DNA of 64,000 nucleotides from Acinetobacter dispersus (GTDB lineage: Bacteria; Pseudomonadota; Gammaproteobacteria; Pseudomonadales; Moraxellaceae), in NCBI RefSeq assembly GCF_009884975.1, contig NZ_CP041970.1, forward strand, positions 2,418,001-2,482,000, given 5' to 3'. Under the pieces are notes generated by a model. The model was given only the letters and a program-made list of their open reading frames with translations, was not told the DNA's origin and made no database searches. Position 1 is the stretch's first letter. Every line of letters begins with the position of its first letter. The position numbers and the translations under genes are program-made. Shown one piece after another: positions 27,301 to 35,300 of the stretch.

Positions 27301-27921
27301 ATGAAAGATTCAACTGAATGGATTGAAACACTCAACAAGATTACAGGATTAGCGCAATCAGGTTTGTACTACAGCAAAGATGTATACGATAAAGAGCGTT
27401 ATCAGCAACTACTTGACCACGTCCGTACCCTGATTGAATTAAAAGAAATTGATACCTCTCATTTTATCCCAAACGTACTACAAGATATTGGCTATGCAAC
27501 ACCCAAAATAGATGTCCGTGCTGTTGTATTTAAAGACAATAAACTTCTATTAGCCAAAGAAACACAGGACGGCTTATGGTCTATTCCAGGAGGCTGGGCA
27601 GACGTAGGATATTCCGCTGCCGAAAATGCGGAAAAAGAAGTTCTTGAAGAAACAGGATTAGAAGTAAAAGCGGTTAAACTCCTCGCGCTCACAGACCGAA
27701 GAAAGCACCCTCACCCCGCTATGTTTCTGCATGTCTATAAAGCGTTCTTCTGGTGTGAACTGATTGGTGGTGAACTCAAGCCAAGCATCGAGACCTCTGA
27801 GGTGGGTTTCTTTGCTAAGGATGAATTACCACCGATTTCTACAGCTCGTGTTACAGAAACACAAATCCACCAATTTTTTGAGTTACTACAAAAATTACCC
27901 GAAAATACTTATTTCGACTAA
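27301..27921 (+). CDS. Nudix hydrolase with N-terminal helical domain
   Basis: 206 residues. The N-terminal part (about 1-62, WIETLNKITGLAQSGLYYSKDVYDKERYQQLL) is the helical NUDIX_N domain found with ADP-ribose/CDP-choline-type Nudix proteins. The Nudix box GGWADVGYSAAENAEKEVLEETGLEV at about 98-123 keeps the E-E-x-x metal acid pair but has D for the first E and KE for RE. The end has EVGFFAKDELPP, typical of this group. The substrate is not determinable by eye. It is a single gene between two terminator-bounded units. Confidence 0.9.
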   Translation: MKDSTEWIETLNKITGLAQSGLYYSKDVYDKERYQQLLDHVRTLIELKEIDTSHFIPNVLQDIGYATPKIDVRAVVFKDNKLLLAKETQDGLWSIPGGWADVGYSAAENAEKEVLEETGLEVKAVKLLALTDRRKHPHPAMFLHVYKAFFWCELIGGELKPSIETSEVGFFAKDELPPISTARVTETQIHQFFELLQKLPENTYFD

Positions 27922-28012
27922 CGTTCAATTCTGAAACCCATTAAAAAAATATAATCCCCAAAAACAACATCTTTGCTATCTAAGGACTAGCAAATACCAA
28001 TCATCTCCCACC

Positions 28013-28040
28013 TATAAATTTGACATGACAAATTGTCAAA
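28013..28040 (+). promoter_or_regulatory. Candidate promoter/operator of the SDR gene at 28103
   Basis: A TATAAA box (28013-28018) is followed at once by nested symmetries: TTTGACA-8-TGTCAAA (28019-28040) around TGACAA-A-TTGTCA (28026-28038). The operator-like palindrome would cover the transcription start. No clear -35 box is seen, so assignment is tentative. Confidence 0.35.
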
Positions 28041-28102
28041 ATTGCAGCACTATACAGATTCTTGCAATCCCACCAATAAATAGCATAACTGGAGTACAGG
28101 AA

Positions 28103-28924
28103 GTGAAAATACTGATTACAGGCGCCAATACAGGCATTGGTTTTGCCACAGCAGAACAGTTGGTTAAACAAGGGCAACACGTGATTCTGGCCTGCCGAAA
28201 CCCTCAGAAGGCAGAACAAGCACAAAACAAATTACGTGCACTCGATCAAGGGCAAGTCGATCTCATCTCCCTCGACCTCAACAGCCTTGAACTCACTCGA
28301 AAAGCAGCTGATGAAATCGCAGATCGTTATGGCAATCTAGATGTGTTGATCAACAATGCAGGTCTATTTGCCAAAACCAAGCAACTGACTGCTGATGGTT
28401 TTGAGCAACAATTTGGCGTCAATTATCTGGGGCATTTTCTATTGACCCAAAAACTGCTTCCCGTTTTAAAACAATCTCCCCAAGCACGTATTGTGCATTT
28501 AGCCTCGATTGCACACTGGGCTGGCTCAATCAAACCCAATAAGTTCCGTGCAGAAGGTTTTTATAATCCACTGTTTTATTATGGACAATCCAAACTTGCA
28601 AATTTACTGTTCAGTAATGCATTAGCAGAACAACTAGCAGGTAGCTCCGTCACCAATAATGCATTACATCCAGGTGGTGTTGCTTCGGATATTTATCGCG
28701 ATCTGCCTAAACCTGTCTACGCTGCCATGAAATTAGGTTTGGTCCCCACTTCTGTTCCTGCAAATCTAATCAGCAAAATGGCGATTGGCGATGAATGGGC
28801 AAACCGTAATGGAGAGTATGTCAGTGCGCATATGCCTGACTGGAAATCTTCACATGCCAAAAATCAGCAATTGGCACGTGATCTATATCAACAATCTATA
28901 CAATTGGTCGAAAAGTTTCTTTAA
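28103..28924 (+). CDS. Short-chain dehydrogenase/reductase, retinol-dehydrogenase-like, GTG start
   Basis: 273 residues. The cofactor site is ITGANTGIGFATAEQLVKQG at the very N-terminus, followed by ACRNP (an Arg suggesting NADP), NNAG at about 87-90, the catalytic Ser in VHLASIAHWAG and Y160-x-x-x-K164 in YGQSKLA. The order resembles RDH/WWOX-like SDRs. The frame is open upstream to an ATG at 28025, but the GTG at 28103 has GGAG 8 bases before it and puts the Rossmann strand at the expected position. The upstream ATG lies inside the operator-like palindrome. It ends in a bidirectional terminator shared with pntB. Confidence 0.88.
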   Translation: MKILITGANTGIGFATAEQLVKQGQHVILACRNPQKAEQAQNKLRALDQGQVDLISLDLNSLELTRKAADEIADRYGNLDVLINNAGLFAKTKQLTADGFEQQFGVNYLGHFLLTQKLLPVLKQSPQARIVHLASIAHWAGSIKPNKFRAEGFYNPLFYYGQSKLANLLFSNALAEQLAGSSVTNNALHPGGVASDIYRDLPKPVYAAMKLGLVPTSVPANLISKMAIGDEWANRNGEYVSAHMPDWKSSHAKNQQLARDLYQQSIQLVEKFL

Positions 28925-28936
28925 AAAATAAACCAA

Positions 28937-28966
28937 ATAAAAAAGCCACCCCGAGGGTGGCTTTTA
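28937..28966. terminator. Bidirectional terminator between the SDR and pntB
   Basis: AAAAGCCACCC-CGA-GGGTGGCTTTT, an 11-base perfect stem with T-runs at both ends, lies between two convergent genes. Confidence 0.92.
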
Positions 28967-28986
28967 CAATCCTGATTGAGGTCAGA

Positions 28987-30441
28987 TTAGTGACCGCCAC
29001 CATTGATTGCTTTGGTCATATCTTCCACAACTTTCTTAGCATCACCAAAGATCATCATAGTTTTTTCATTGTAGAACAAGTCATTGTCTAAGCCAGCATA
29101 ACCTGTCGCCATAGAGCGCTTGATCACCATGATGGTACGTGCTTTATGCGCTTCAAGAATCGGCATACCATAAATCGGTGAAGTCGGATCGTCTTTCGCC
29201 GCGGGGTTCACAACGTCGTTTGCACCAATAACAAGCACCACGTCTGTTGCAGGGAAATCTGAGTTGATCTCATCCATTTCCAAGATGTCTTCATAAGCAA
29301 CATCTGCCTCAGCTAACAATACGTTCATGTGACCAGGCATACGACCAGCAACTGGGTGAATCGCAAAGCGAACTTTTACACCCTGCTCTTTCAAGATTTC
29401 ACATAACTCTTTAACCGCATTCTGTGCACGACCTTGCGCCATACCATAACCCGGTACAATCACAACGCTGTCTGCATTTGACATCAAGAAGCCTGCGTCA
29501 TCTGCTGAACCAGAACGATGGTTACGTTGAACTTGCTCACCTTTATCTGCTGATGCAACTGCCGCTCCGCCCATTGCACCACCAAACAAAACGTTGATGA
29601 TTGAACGGTTCATCGCCTTACACATGATGTAAGAAAGAATCGCACCAGAAGAACCTACAAGCGAACCTGCAACGATCAACATATTGTTTTCAAGTGTGAA
29701 ACCAATACCTGCCGCAGCCCAACCAGAGAATGAGTTCAAAAGTGATACCACAACTGGCATATCACCACCACCGACTGGTGCAATCCATACCCAGCCAAAT
29801 GCAAGTGCAAGTGCTGTCATTGCCCAGAATGCAGTCATGTTACCCGTGGTGAAAAAATAGAAACCACATGCAAGCATCGCAATAAAGATGGTTGCTTGAA
29901 CTGGTTTAACCCATGCACCAGAAATTGTTTTTGCCCATTTCTTCGCAGCCAATTTACCGTAAGCAAATACAGATGCAGTAAATGTGATCGCACCCACGAA
30001 GCAGCCCACAAACAATTCAAATAAATGAACTGAACTCATATGTGCATGTTGAACACCAGCAGCTGTTAACGCAGCCTCATTTTGTTCAAATAAAACATTG
30101 AGTTGGTTGTTATGCAGAATCGCCGCAATTGCAATCAATACCGCAGCCAACCCCACGAGAGAGTGCATCAACGCAACAGTCTCAGGCATTTGTGTCATGG
30201 GCACTGTTTTCGCACGTGCGATACCAACGACAGCACCCAATACCATTGCACCACCGATCATCCAAACAACAGGATGTTCAGCAACAAAGAAGGTGGTTAC
30301 TACAGCAATCGCCATTGCGATCATACCGTAGCGGTTACCTGCAATTGCAGTCTTAGGACCAGACAAGCCACGTAAAGTTAAGATAAAGAGGACAGCACCA
30401 ATCAGGTAGAACCAATCCGCATAGTCTCGAATGAATTCCAT
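28987..30441 (-). CDS. pntB: NAD(P) transhydrogenase subunit beta
   Basis: 484 residues. About nine hydrophobic helices (about 5-260) form the proton channel (domain II), followed by the NADP(H)-binding domain III with VVIVPGYGMAQGRAQ, RFAIHPVAGRMPGHMNVLLAEA and VLVIGANDVVNPAA. Together with the alpha chains it couples proton entry to hydride transfer from NADH to NADP+ in the inner membrane, supplying NADPH. It is third in the pntAA-pntAB-pntB operon and starts three bases after pntAB. Confidence 0.97.
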   Translation of the reverse strand: MEFIRDYADWFYLIGAVLFILTLRGLSGPKTAIAGNRYGMIAMAIAVVTTFFVAEHPVVWMIGGAMVLGAVVGIARAKTVPMTQMPETVALMHSLVGLAAVLIAIAAILHNNQLNVLFEQNEAALTAAGVQHAHMSSVHLFELFVGCFVGAITFTASVFAYGKLAAKKWAKTISGAWVKPVQATIFIAMLACGFYFFTTGNMTAFWAMTALALAFGWVWIAPVGGGDMPVVVSLLNSFSGWAAAGIGFTLENNMLIVAGSLVGSSGAILSYIMCKAMNRSIINVLFGGAMGGAAVASADKGEQVQRNHRSGSADDAGFLMSNADSVVIVPGYGMAQGRAQNAVKELCEILKEQGVKVRFAIHPVAGRMPGHMNVLLAEADVAYEDILEMDEINSDFPATDVVLVIGANDVVNPAAKDDPTSPIYGMPILEAHKARTIMVIKRSMATGYAGLDNDLFYNEKTMMIFGDAKKVVEDMTKAINGGGH

Positions 30442-30444
30442 TGC

Positions 30445-30768
30445 TTAACCCTCTTTTTTCTTTTGCTTCGGCTTGAACATTTCAAGCATACGAGCAGTTA
30501 CAGCAAAGCCACCGAAGATATTGATACTTGCCAAGAACACAGCAATCGCACCAAGGATACTCACCACGTTTACACTTTGGAATGCAACATTAGCATCTAC
30601 ACCAATCGCTGGCATACCCACTGTTTGGATCATCGCGCCAACCACAATAATTGAAGACAACGCATTAGTTACTGCCATTAATGGTGTATGTAATGCAGGT
30701 GTTACACCCCACACCACGTAATAACCAACGAAGATGGCAAGGACGAAAATTGTAATCGTTTCAACCAT
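30445..30768 (-). CDS. pntAB: NAD(P) transhydrogenase subunit alpha part 2 (membrane part)
   Basis: 107 residues with three to four hydrophobic helices, including [33 protein letters not shown], the conserved membrane section that forms the C-terminal end of PntA in E. coli. Here alpha is split into two proteins, as in Rhodospirillum-type enzymes. The basic tail KPKQKKKEG stays cytoplasmic. It lies 11 bases after pntAA and three before pntB. Confidence 0.96.
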   Translation of the reverse strand: MVETITIFVLAIFVGYYVVWGVTPALHTPLMAVTNALSSIIVVGAMIQTVGMPAIGVDANVAFQSVNVVSILGAIAVFLASINIFGGFAVTARMLEMFKPKQKKKEG

Positions 30769-30779
30769 GAGAACTCTCC

Positions 30780-31907
30780 TTAACCGCGCTTGAGCAGTAC
30801 TTGACCGCCATGAGTCACGAGTAACGCTTTTTGGATTTCTTCTTCTTGATTGATCGCAAAGCCTTTGTCTTTGTCAAATAATGTCTCAAGGAAGTTAAAA
30901 ACGTTACGTGCATACAATGCAGATGCTTCAGTTGCAACTGTGGCTGGGATGTTTGGAATACCCAAAATTTTCACGCCATTTTCAGTTGTGACTGTTTCGC
31001 CTTCTTTAGAACCTTCAACGTTACCACCCGTTTCTACTGCCATATCTAAAATGACAGAACCCGGTTTCATTTTGGCAACGGTTTCAGCTTTAATTAAACG
31101 CGGAGCATTACGACCCGGAATCAATGCAGTGGTGATTACGATGTCAGCATTTGATACCGCTTTATCTACAATCGCAGCTTGATCTTTGATGTATTGCTCA
31201 CCCGGCTGCCAACCATAGCCGCTTTTCGCAGCTTCAGCAGCACGTTGTTTTTCTTCATCGGACATTGGCACATCGAGCCACTTACCGCCTAAAGATTCAA
31301 CCTGCTCTTTTGCTGTTGGACGTAAGTCAGTTGCTTCTACCACTGCACCTAAACGTTTCGCAGTCGCAATCGCTTGAAGACCCGCAACACCAACACCCAT
31401 AATCACAACACGTGCTGGTTTAACAGTACCTGCAGCCGTCATTAACATTGGGAACATACGTTGATATTCAGCCGCAGCTAACAATACAGACTTATAACCT
31501 GCCAAGTTTGCTTGAGAAGAAAGTACGTCCATATTTTGTGCGCGAGAAAGCGTACGCGGAAGTAATTCTAGAGCAAAAGCAGATACTTGCTGATTAGCAA
31601 ACTGATCTAGTTCTGGATTGCGGTAAGGGTCAAACATTGCTATGACAGTAGTATTCGCCGCAAGTTTTTGAATTTCATCGCCTTTAGGGGCACGTACCTT
31701 CAAAATAATTTGGCTGCCTGTATAAGCATCGTCCGTAATGGTTGCGCCAACTTGTTCATAAGCACTGTCAATGTATGCAGCTTTAACACCAGCACCACGT
31801 TGAATGACAATACTATGACCTGCGTTAATCAACTTCTTAACTGTCTCTGGTGTTGCCGCTACACGACTTTCACCTGCAACAGTTTCGGTTGGGATTCCGA
31901 TCTGCAT
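30780..31907 (-). CDS. pntAA: NAD(P) transhydrogenase subunit alpha part 1 (NAD-binding)
   Basis: 375 residues, alanine-dehydrogenase-like domain I. The start [26 protein letters not shown], the mobile-loop region, and the NAD-binding [31 protein letters not shown] are clear. The domain ends with GLP-type sequence [30 protein letters not shown]. It binds NADH and passes hydride to NADP in PntB. It is first in the operon. About 800 bases of gene-free DNA lie upstream. Confidence 0.97.
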   Translation of the reverse strand: MQIGIPTETVAGESRVAATPETVKKLINAGHSIVIQRGAGVKAAYIDSAYEQVGATITDDAYTGSQIILKVRAPKGDEIQKLAANTTVIAMFDPYRNPELDQFANQQVSAFALELLPRTLSRAQNMDVLSSQANLAGYKSVLLAAAEYQRMFPMLMTAAGTVKPARVVIMGVGVAGLQAIATAKRLGAVVEATDLRPTAKEQVESLGGKWLDVPMSDEEKQRAAEAAKSGYGWQPGEQYIKDQAAIVDKAVSNADIVITTALIPGRNAPRLIKAETVAKMKPGSVILDMAVETGGNVEGSKEGETVTTENGVKILGIPNIPATVATEASALYARNVFNFLETLFDKDKGFAINQEEEIQKALLVTHGGQVLLKRG

Positions 31908-32708
31908 GAGCGTTCCTCAAGCTAGTTTTTCTTAAGTAAACATCGCAAATAGCAATGTTTCCCCCAGGAGTATTCTTTGTAGAAATTTGGATTCTAATGG
32001 AAGTATTTTAAATTTCCACCCAATATTTATTTAATAAATACCTATATTTTGAACTGATGATTCACATTCAGGTTTTTAACTTGTATGATCCGCAGGTTTG
32101 CCTTTTGATCAGTCAAACCCTGTTTTTCATATTCCATGAATGTGAGAACTCAAGCATTCTCATAATCAATCCATCTATTTTCTTGCATTTCCCTTTCTCA
32201 TACGAAAGATAAAAGCGGCATTCACTCAATAAACCTACTGATCGCCCTTATCATCATTACCAGCACACTAAATTCGTTTCACCAAATTGGATCACTCCTT
32301 TTATCTAGTAATGATAGATGGGTTGAATCGGCATCATAATCATGCAGTTGTTAGGAGGGATTGGCTTCTCTGAACTTTTATTGGTCTTTTCGGCTACTTT
32401 TTATCAGCTAATTTATAGAACTCAGGTGAGTTATAAGCATGAGCGCTTATTTCTCTTTATCAATTAATCTGAATTGTAGGCAGTAAATACTTCAGAAAAA
32501 TCAAAAAGAGTTAAAAAAACTTAGATAGACATTTTTTCAAGTGATATTTGTATGGTTTTGTCTAGCAAAAGCTTCTTTATTGCACAACATTGGTGCAAAA
32601 AATAAACACCCTTAGCAATTAAACCAACTTTTGATCTGCATAAAACTTAAAATTCTAAAAAATAGGCTTTTTATTATCATTGATTGTGGATTTTGCTTCA
32701 AAATCCAC
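31908..32708. other. Gene-free region upstream of pntAA and the RidA/MFS unit
   Basis: About 800 bases between two divergent units with no credible gene on either strand. It must hold the pntAA promoter at its left end. Visible small symmetries are TTGCAC-7-GTGCAA (32580-32598) and TGGATTTT-GCTTC-AAAATCCA (32687-32707), the latter directly before the -35 of the SoxR-like promoter. It is AT-rich and looks like regulatory or decayed sequence. I could not recognise remnants of a regulator gene. Confidence 0.6.
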
Positions 32709-32739
32709 TTGACCTCAAGCTAACTTGAGCTTTGATACT
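32709..32739 (+). promoter_or_regulatory. SoxR/MerR-type promoter with 19-bp spacer and central palindrome
   Basis: -35 TTGACC (32709-32714) and -10 GATACT (32734-32739) are separated by 19 bases, longer than the optimum 17, as in promoters remodelled by MerR-family activators. The spacer region holds CTCAAG-CTAA-CTTGAG (32714-32729), nearly the SoxR box of the E. coli soxS promoter (CCTCAAGTTAACTTGAGG). It drives the RidA-family gene starting at 32774 and probably the MFS gene after it. Confidence 0.75.
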
Positions 32740-32773
32740 GAGTCATCTCAATGTTCAACATGATGTTTTAGCC

Positions 32774-33193
32774 ATGAATCAGATTGACACACCGACCTTT
32801 GAAATCATTAATCCGAATGAACTTTATGATCCACGTAGTAATGGTTATAGTCATGTGGCGATTGTTCCACCCAATATGCGTACCATTCATATCGCAGGCC
32901 AAGGTGGCGAAAATAAAAATGGTGAGCTTTCAGAATATTTTGACCAACAGGTACAACAAGTCTTCTATAATATTCAACACGCTTTAGCTTCAGTCCATGC
33001 TCAAATTACGGATATCGCCGTTTTACGCATTCTAATCGTGGAACATGATGCTAAAAAGCATCAGGCTTTGATTCAAATCATGCAAGATTTATGGAAAAAC
33101 CATGCTTTCCCAGCATGTACGCTCATTCCTGTCCCACGTTTGGCATTGGAAGGCATGCAAATCGAAGTTGAAGCAACTGCCTATACCGCATAA
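32774..33193 (+). CDS. RidA/YjgF-family protein
   Basis: 139 residues, RidA-like (Rid family) fold: ITVAGQGG-like IHIAGQGGENKNGELS in the middle, FYNIQHALASVHAQITDIAVLRILI, and the end FPACTLIPVPRLALEGMQIEVEATAY, the typical V-x-x-L-x-x-x-x-x-x-E-I-E pattern. RidA proper uses an Arg for imine/enamine hydrolysis; here that position in the C-terminal strand appears as PRLAL, so Arg may be kept. The ATG at 32774 is chosen because the longer frame would start at 32732, overlapping the -10 box. It is 20 bases before the MFS exporter gene and shares its SoxR-like promoter. Confidence 0.85.
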   Translation: MNQIDTPTFEIINPNELYDPRSNGYSHVAIVPPNMRTIHIAGQGGENKNGELSEYFDQQVQQVFYNIQHALASVHAQITDIAVLRILIVEHDAKKHQALIQIMQDLWKNHAFPACTLIPVPRLALEGMQIEVEATAYTA

Positions 33194-33212
33194 ATCAGTG
33201 ATCGAGAAAATT

Positions 33213-34406
33213 ATGTCTGCCCCCCAAGATATTAGTCAAAATAAAGCATTACTCTGGTTTATGGCTGCAGCATGTGGTTTGTGTGCGGGTGCTAACTATT
33301 ATAGTCAGCCTTTGATTCACTCCATTCAGCAGTATTTTGTAGTGACCGAAGGTCAAGCTGCACTGACAGTGACTTTTGCCCAAGTCTCTTATGCATTGGG
33401 CTTACTGTTTATTGTGCCAATGGGCGATGTGGTCAATAAAACTAAATTCATTCCTTTATTGATGGTGTTATGTGCTGTTGGCCTATTTATTAGTGCTTTC
33501 TCCATCAACTTACCTATGCTTTGGCTCGGTACGGTCATGGCTGGACTATTTTCAGTTGCTGCACAGGTATTGATTCCGCTTGCAACCATGACGGTAAAAC
33601 CAGAAAAAACAGGTGAAGTGATTGGCTTCTTGATGAGTGGATTGCTGGTAGGTATTTTACTTTCAACCAGTCTGGCAGGTTTATTTTCGAATTTATTCCA
33701 CTGGAAAGTGATTTATGTGGTCAGTGGCATACTGATGCTGATCTTGGCCTACGCATTAAAAAGTCGTTTGCCATACGCCATGCGCATGAAAATGAATTAT
33801 AGCCAAGTCTTCGCTTCAATGGCACAACTGTTAAAGCAAGAGAAACGTTTAGTCTTACGTGCACTTGCAGGCGGCTTTGCTTTTGCCGCGGTCAGTATTT
33901 TATATTCTACCATTGCCCTACTGCTAACCTCAGCACATCATCTTCAAGATCTTTTAATTGGTATGGTGCCATTGGTCGGAATCTTTGGTGCGCTCTCAAC
34001 ACAGTATGTCGGTAAATATGCCGACCAAGGTTATACCAATCAGTTAACATGGCTTGGATGTGGTTTATTTATCGTGAGTTGGATCTTCTTCTATTTCGGA
34101 CAAAGCGTCTTGTTCAGCTATATCCTTGGTTTTGCACTCATCCAGTTGGCACTCGCCTTAGTCCATACCAGCAATCAAAGTGTGATTTTCCGTTTACGTC
34201 CTGATGCAAAGTCTCGTATTAATGCCATTTATATGACCGCCTATTTTACTGGCGGCGCATGTGGTTCGGCTCTCGGCATTTTTGCCTGGAATCACGGTGG
34301 CTGGAGCATGACTTGTTTAGCAGGAATCAGCCTCGTTTTCGCATGCATGCTGTTTAGCTTGTTTGATTACCTTTTGACGAAGAGAAATAGTATTCTAAGC
34401 TCGTGA
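33213..34406 (+). CDS. MFS transporter (exporter-like)
   Basis: 397 residues with twelve predicted membrane helices. The N-terminal half has GANYYSQPLIHSI and MGDVVNKTKFIPLLMV, a loop 2-3 equivalent of the MFS A-motif, followed by GRLP-like loops; the pattern resembles the YnfM/Bcr-like drug and metabolite exporters. The upstream frame is open to 33102, but that region overlaps the RidA gene, and the ATG at 33213 with a GAG 6 bases before fits the family start. Placed behind a SoxR/MerR-type promoter, it may export a redox-active or toxic compound. This role is inference. Confidence 0.88.
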   Translation: MSAPQDISQNKALLWFMAAACGLCAGANYYSQPLIHSIQQYFVVTEGQAALTVTFAQVSYALGLLFIVPMGDVVNKTKFIPLLMVLCAVGLFISAFSINLPMLWLGTVMAGLFSVAAQVLIPLATMTVKPEKTGEVIGFLMSGLLVGILLSTSLAGLFSNLFHWKVIYVVSGILMLILAYALKSRLPYAMRMKMNYSQVFASMAQLLKQEKRLVLRALAGGFAFAAVSILYSTIALLLTSAHHLQDLLIGMVPLVGIFGALSTQYVGKYADQGYTNQLTWLGCGLFIVSWIFFYFGQSVLFSYILGFALIQLALALVHTSNQSVIFRLRPDAKSRINAIYMTAYFTGGACGSALGIFAWNHGGWSMTCLAGISLVFACMLFSLFDYLLTKRNSILSS

Positions 34407-34414
34407 AGACTGAT

Positions 34415-34447
34415 CCTCATCTCTAAAACTCAGACTTTAGAGATGAG
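34415..34447 (+). other. Hairpin after the MFS transporter gene
   Basis: CTCATCTCTAAA-8-TTTAGAGATGAG is a perfect 12-base stem immediately after the stop. No T-run follows it, so it may be a weak or Rho-assisted terminator, or a stabilising 3' stem. Confidence 0.55.
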
Positions 34448-34597
34448 CACTGTTTGCCAATAGATCTCAAGATTCAAATTATTATCATGTGTGACTCAAA
34501 ATCAGAAAGTAGTTCTGCAACTTCGTTGAGCCAATCTATGGCTATGATGCAAAACTTATAATGAATAGCAAAGAAATATTTTTATTTAAAAATCAAA

Positions 34598-34882
34598 TCA
34601 ACATTCACACGTACCAAACATATTATAAATAAAATGCATTGGAGCGCACTCTGGATAAACATCAATATTCAGCACTTTTGATATCTTTCCACTTCCCAAT
34701 ACCGTAATAAAATTGCCACGCTTATTTAAAACGACACCTGTGATTACATTACTCTCGAGTTGCTCAAAAAATCGATTGATATGGTTTTTATTTTTATAAA
34801 AATAAACCCGCTGCCCAGCCTTAATCTTTTTATGGTTAACTCGTTGATATAAACCACATTCTTTACAAACCCACTTTTCCAT
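34598..34882 (-). CDS. Small Cys-rich protein, possibly zinc-binding
   Basis: 94 residues. CKECG near the N-terminus and a terminal CEC, together with an internal Cys in YPECAP, form a possible Zn2+ site. The middle part (KIKAGQRVYFYKNKNHINRFFEQLESNVITGVVLNKRGNFITVLGSGKISKVLNI) is basic and beta-rich, like small phage or accessory proteins that bind nucleic acids. I do not recognise the family. It is isolated, with about 190 bases before the MFS gene and 420 bases of gene-free DNA on the other side. Confidence 0.6.
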   Translation of the reverse strand: MEKWVCKECGLYQRVNHKKIKAGQRVYFYKNKNHINRFFEQLESNVITGVVLNKRGNFITVLGSGKISKVLNIDVYPECAPMHFIYNMFGTCEC

Positions 34883-35300
34883 TATTGCATCTCGAAATTT
34901 TAGCTATGAATTTCTGAACGGCACTAATGTGCGACCCGAAGCAATGGATTAGGTTGTTAGATTACGCCTACCCCATTACTTAGAGTAAGATTATGAATAG
35001 GTTCAATGAGGGGATATATCATCTGATGATGTAAATCACGTAGTGCAATAATGATTTCACTGTAGGGCTTCGACTACAAAACTTAGATATGTAGAAGCTA
35101 TTAGAATAATTTTTAAGATACCACCCACCCATACAAATATTTATTTTTATTAATATAAAACAGAATCTTACAAAAAATACCAATCAGCCCCGAACAAAAA
35201 TATCTAGAAAAATATGACGGTGATATCCGAATACGGCCACTCAATTGACTCTTATCGATGTATCTGATGCATAGATTCAGTTATACAACTGAATCCATCT
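34883..35300. other. Gene-free AT-rich region
   Basis: About 420 bases without a credible gene between the small Cys-rich protein and the kinase gene. The only clear symmetry is GATTCAGTT-ATAC-AACTGAATC at 35274-35295, a 9-base stem just after the kinase stop on the minus strand. It lacks a T-run. The rest probably carries the promoter of the small protein. Confidence 0.55.
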
